DNA of 64,000 nt from Mesostigma viride (lineage: Eukaryota; Streptophyta; Mesostigmatophyceae; Mesostigmatales; Mesostigmataceae). This document shows positions 62,145 through 64,000 of this stretch, piece after piece. The stretch spans positions 4,894,739 to 4,958,738 of the forward strand of contig RPFO01000165.1 in the NCBI GenBank assembly GCA_009746045.1, given 5' to 3'. Made by a program: the position numbers and the translations under genes. The notes beneath the pieces were generated by a model, which did not search any database, was not told the origin of the DNA, and saw only the letters and a program-made list of their open reading frames with translations. How positions within the stretch are numbered: the stretch's first letter is position 1; the number at the start of each line of letters is the position of its first letter.

Positions 62145-63867
62145 GTGACCACGCTGCAAGCAGAAGCTTCGAAATACTACTTTGAAGGGTCTCCCGAAAA
62201 ATTCTTTTTTGTAAAAACAGCCACTCCGGCACCAAGTAAATGTGTTGTTTTTTCAGAGCAGCTCATCGACGGCCCATTTCTATTGTGTTTTCGGCTATAT
62301 TTGGGCAGCAACGATGCTTTCGTCTCGTTTGCAGAAAATACTATGTCTTTGACGAATAAATATCACCCGGCCACGACAGATGCCCATCAGAATTGGAGAA
62401 ATGCGGCTACGACGCATTGGGGTATGCTGGGTATCAATCTGCACCATAGTGACTATGCACTCGATCTGTTTGACAATCTGAAGTCGAAGGTTCGATACAC
62501 GTTAAACTCATCATGGAGACAACAAAACAGCTACTGGGTGGCATTTCGAAGAAAATCGGATGGGAAGGTGGAGCGTTATATATCCAAAACAACTCCTCAA
62601 GAACTTAGTGACATGACTAAAATCTCAAACTCGTCCGGTATATTTACAACCACTCCTACAGACATTATTGACCCGTACATTCCGATGCCCCTCCGACCAG
62701 TCTTCCACTTGAGCGGAGAGTACCACGGCGCGTATGTCTGGCCAATCAAAGATGACCTACAAGACATAGAGTTCGACTCTCTAAAAACCAACAACCCATC
62801 CGGATCGTACACAGCCGTCGGAGACGTGTTGGAGCTGCGTCACAGGTCCACCTCGTCGAGGAATTGTAGCATTTTTGGCAAATATAGCGTCACAAAACCC
62901 GTACCTGGTGTGGCGGATACTTGGTTCAAGGAGCTAACACTCACAAATGAGAGTGTCATACGTACGGTTGTTAAGTGTCCAGATGTTCAATACGGCGTGC
63001 AAATGAACCAATATACTGCCAAAATATATGGGATTCTACCAGCTCGTCAGTCGGTGAGGAAGTTTTATGTAAGACTTGGATTTTCAAACACCAAGTTGAG
63101 CAATAATCCGTTGCTTATCAACGTAGTCGTTGGAGAAGCGTGGACTGGCGGTTTTTCTACAACCACAATTCAAAATCCTCGTCGTACGTTGACATAACCT
63201 GTGATCATATTTCACTGGTTGATCCTCCAGTTACTGGTATGATCCATTTGGCGACCGTGACGTTCCAGGTATTAGATCCAACAGTATCTGGCCCGAGCCC
63301 GCTTTTATTTGCTTCTAGCCTAAGCTACTATTATGGTTCAAGCCTGTCGTCAATTGGCGGCAATCACGGGATGGACGTGGCCCTGTATGAAGATGTCCGA
63401 GAAACTAGGCGTATATCGCACACGATTTTGGAAGCAGACTCTGAGGTCGGTTTGAGGCAGCCCATATACGACTACCCGCTTCCGCAATTTTGGCATGGCG
63501 CCCCGTGGCTGTGATGTCTTTCCACGACCCGGCCACGCAATCGGAACTAACTCTTCCGACCGCGTTGACCAATATCCTTGTCAGGTTAACATTTGATAAC
63601 AACCCACCAACGATTCTCGACATATCAAACCCATATCGCTTAACGGCTAGCGGCCTGTCCGTCTGGCCGGTAAACGTTATAATTGGCAGCAACTGGAATG
63701 TTGTTTCAGGATACGAGGAGGATGACGGGGTGTTTGAAATCGCATTGCGGATTCCTCGCATCACCACTGACACGTCAACAAACATAGCGTTGTCTACCGC
63801 GTTTTGCAAGTCGCGCGCTGGAAAAATGGCCGTGTCGACTAACAAGACCCTCACTTGGACGTTATAA
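62145..63867 (+). CDS. Beta-rich virion or fibre-like protein 2 (two frameshifts)
   Basis: The open frame from 62145 starts with GTG and has no upstream ATG, so it may continue from gene 1 as one long protein. First part: YYFEGSPEKFFFVKTATPAP, RLYLGSNDAFVSFAENTMSL, FHLSGEYHGAYVWPIKDDLQ and GGFSTTTIQNP. At 63178 one missing base breaks it; the next frame reads SSYVDITCDHISLVDPPVTG, paralleling NPSEGDDVELRY in gene 1. A further shift near 63500 leads to VMSFHDPATQSELTLPTALT and ends NKTLTWTL at TAA 63865-63867. About 570 residues. Likely a virion surface or attachment protein; function unproven. Confidence 0.6.
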
Positions 63868-63889
63868 AAATCTATGATTATATGCAGAA
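63868..63889 (+). promoter_or_regulatory. TCTA promoter-like element
   Basis: AAAATCTATGATTATATGCA lies right before the ATG at 63890, with TCTA about 19 bp upstream in AT-rich sequence, as in the 60537-60560 intergenic region. Confidence 0.45.
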
Positions 63890-64000
63890 ATGGCAAGGCG
63901 TCAGAAATCAGCACGGCGCCGTCCTTCAAGTAAAAGGGGAAAACCGAAGCGTAAGGTCGCACCCCAGTCGCAGGTGACCGCTTCATCGACCAAACACCAT
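63890..64000 (+). CDS. Start of a basic protein, cut by window end
   Basis: ATG 63890 gives MARRQKSARRRPSSKRGKPK, then RKVAPQSQVTASSTKHH to the last base without a stop. The very basic N-terminus suggests a DNA-binding or core/minor capsid protein (virophage and adenovirus-like core proteins begin this way), but only 37 residues are visible. Confidence 0.55.
   Translation, partial: MARRQKSARRRPSSKRGKPKRKVAPQSQVTASSTKHH

Overview
The window looks like nuclear DNA of a repeat-laden unicellular eukaryote, most likely a green alga. This rests on Ty1/copia, DIRS/PAT-type and LINE retroelements, a piggyBac-type transposon, trinucleotide-rich and extremely GC-rich repeats, and a plant/green-algal type telomere motif (CCCTAAA) at 52942-52972. 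No ordinary host gene and no tRNA or rRNA gene was recognised. Organism assignment is inference.

Positions 1-47460 are a set of insertions within insertions that can be unpicked from junctions. A LINE reverse-transcriptase gene (about 6727-6797, 31738-32718 and 45082-46240) is the host of two large insertions. The first is a plus-strand copia-like element (6798-31732, 5-bp TSD TTTGC). A piggyBac-type transposon (about 12165-15110) sits in its RT gene. A second, minus-strand copia-like element (16744-30642, TSD TTACC, about 650-bp LTRs) sits in its 3' region, and a PAT-type DIRS element (22728-28225) sits in that element's gag. The second insertion in the LINE is a 12.4-kb element with 29-bp terminal inverted repeats and 3-bp TSD TTT (32719-45081). 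It carries a zinc-finger/poly-Q gene, a transposon-like gene running into a 2-kb GC-rich repeat, two further ORFs and a smaller TTAA-flanked element (42507-44393). Upstream, an older copia fragment (1534-4995) is split by another TTAA-flanked element (2045-3763). Both copia-like elements show the unusual order extra 5' ORF, gag, integrase, protease-like, RT, RNase H.

Positions 46280-53580 hold tandemly arranged LINE 3' ends, a long inverted repeat, an ORF1-only LINE with a TTAA-type tail, short telomere-like repeats, and five hairpin-forming repeats of about 110 bp.

Positions 53721-64000 are a compact, gene-dense virus-like segment: a primase plus UL9-like helicase, a tyrosine recombinase, a small AT-hook protein, an A32/FtsK-like packaging ATPase and a coiled-coil AT-hook protein on the minus strand. 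These diverge across 24 bp from beta-rich, possibly virion, proteins on the plus strand. The gene set resembles Polinton-like viruses or virophages; no major capsid protein is recognised, and the element runs off the right edge. Several genes in the window are broken by one-base shifts, many at G/C runs, which points to consensus errors as much as to decay.
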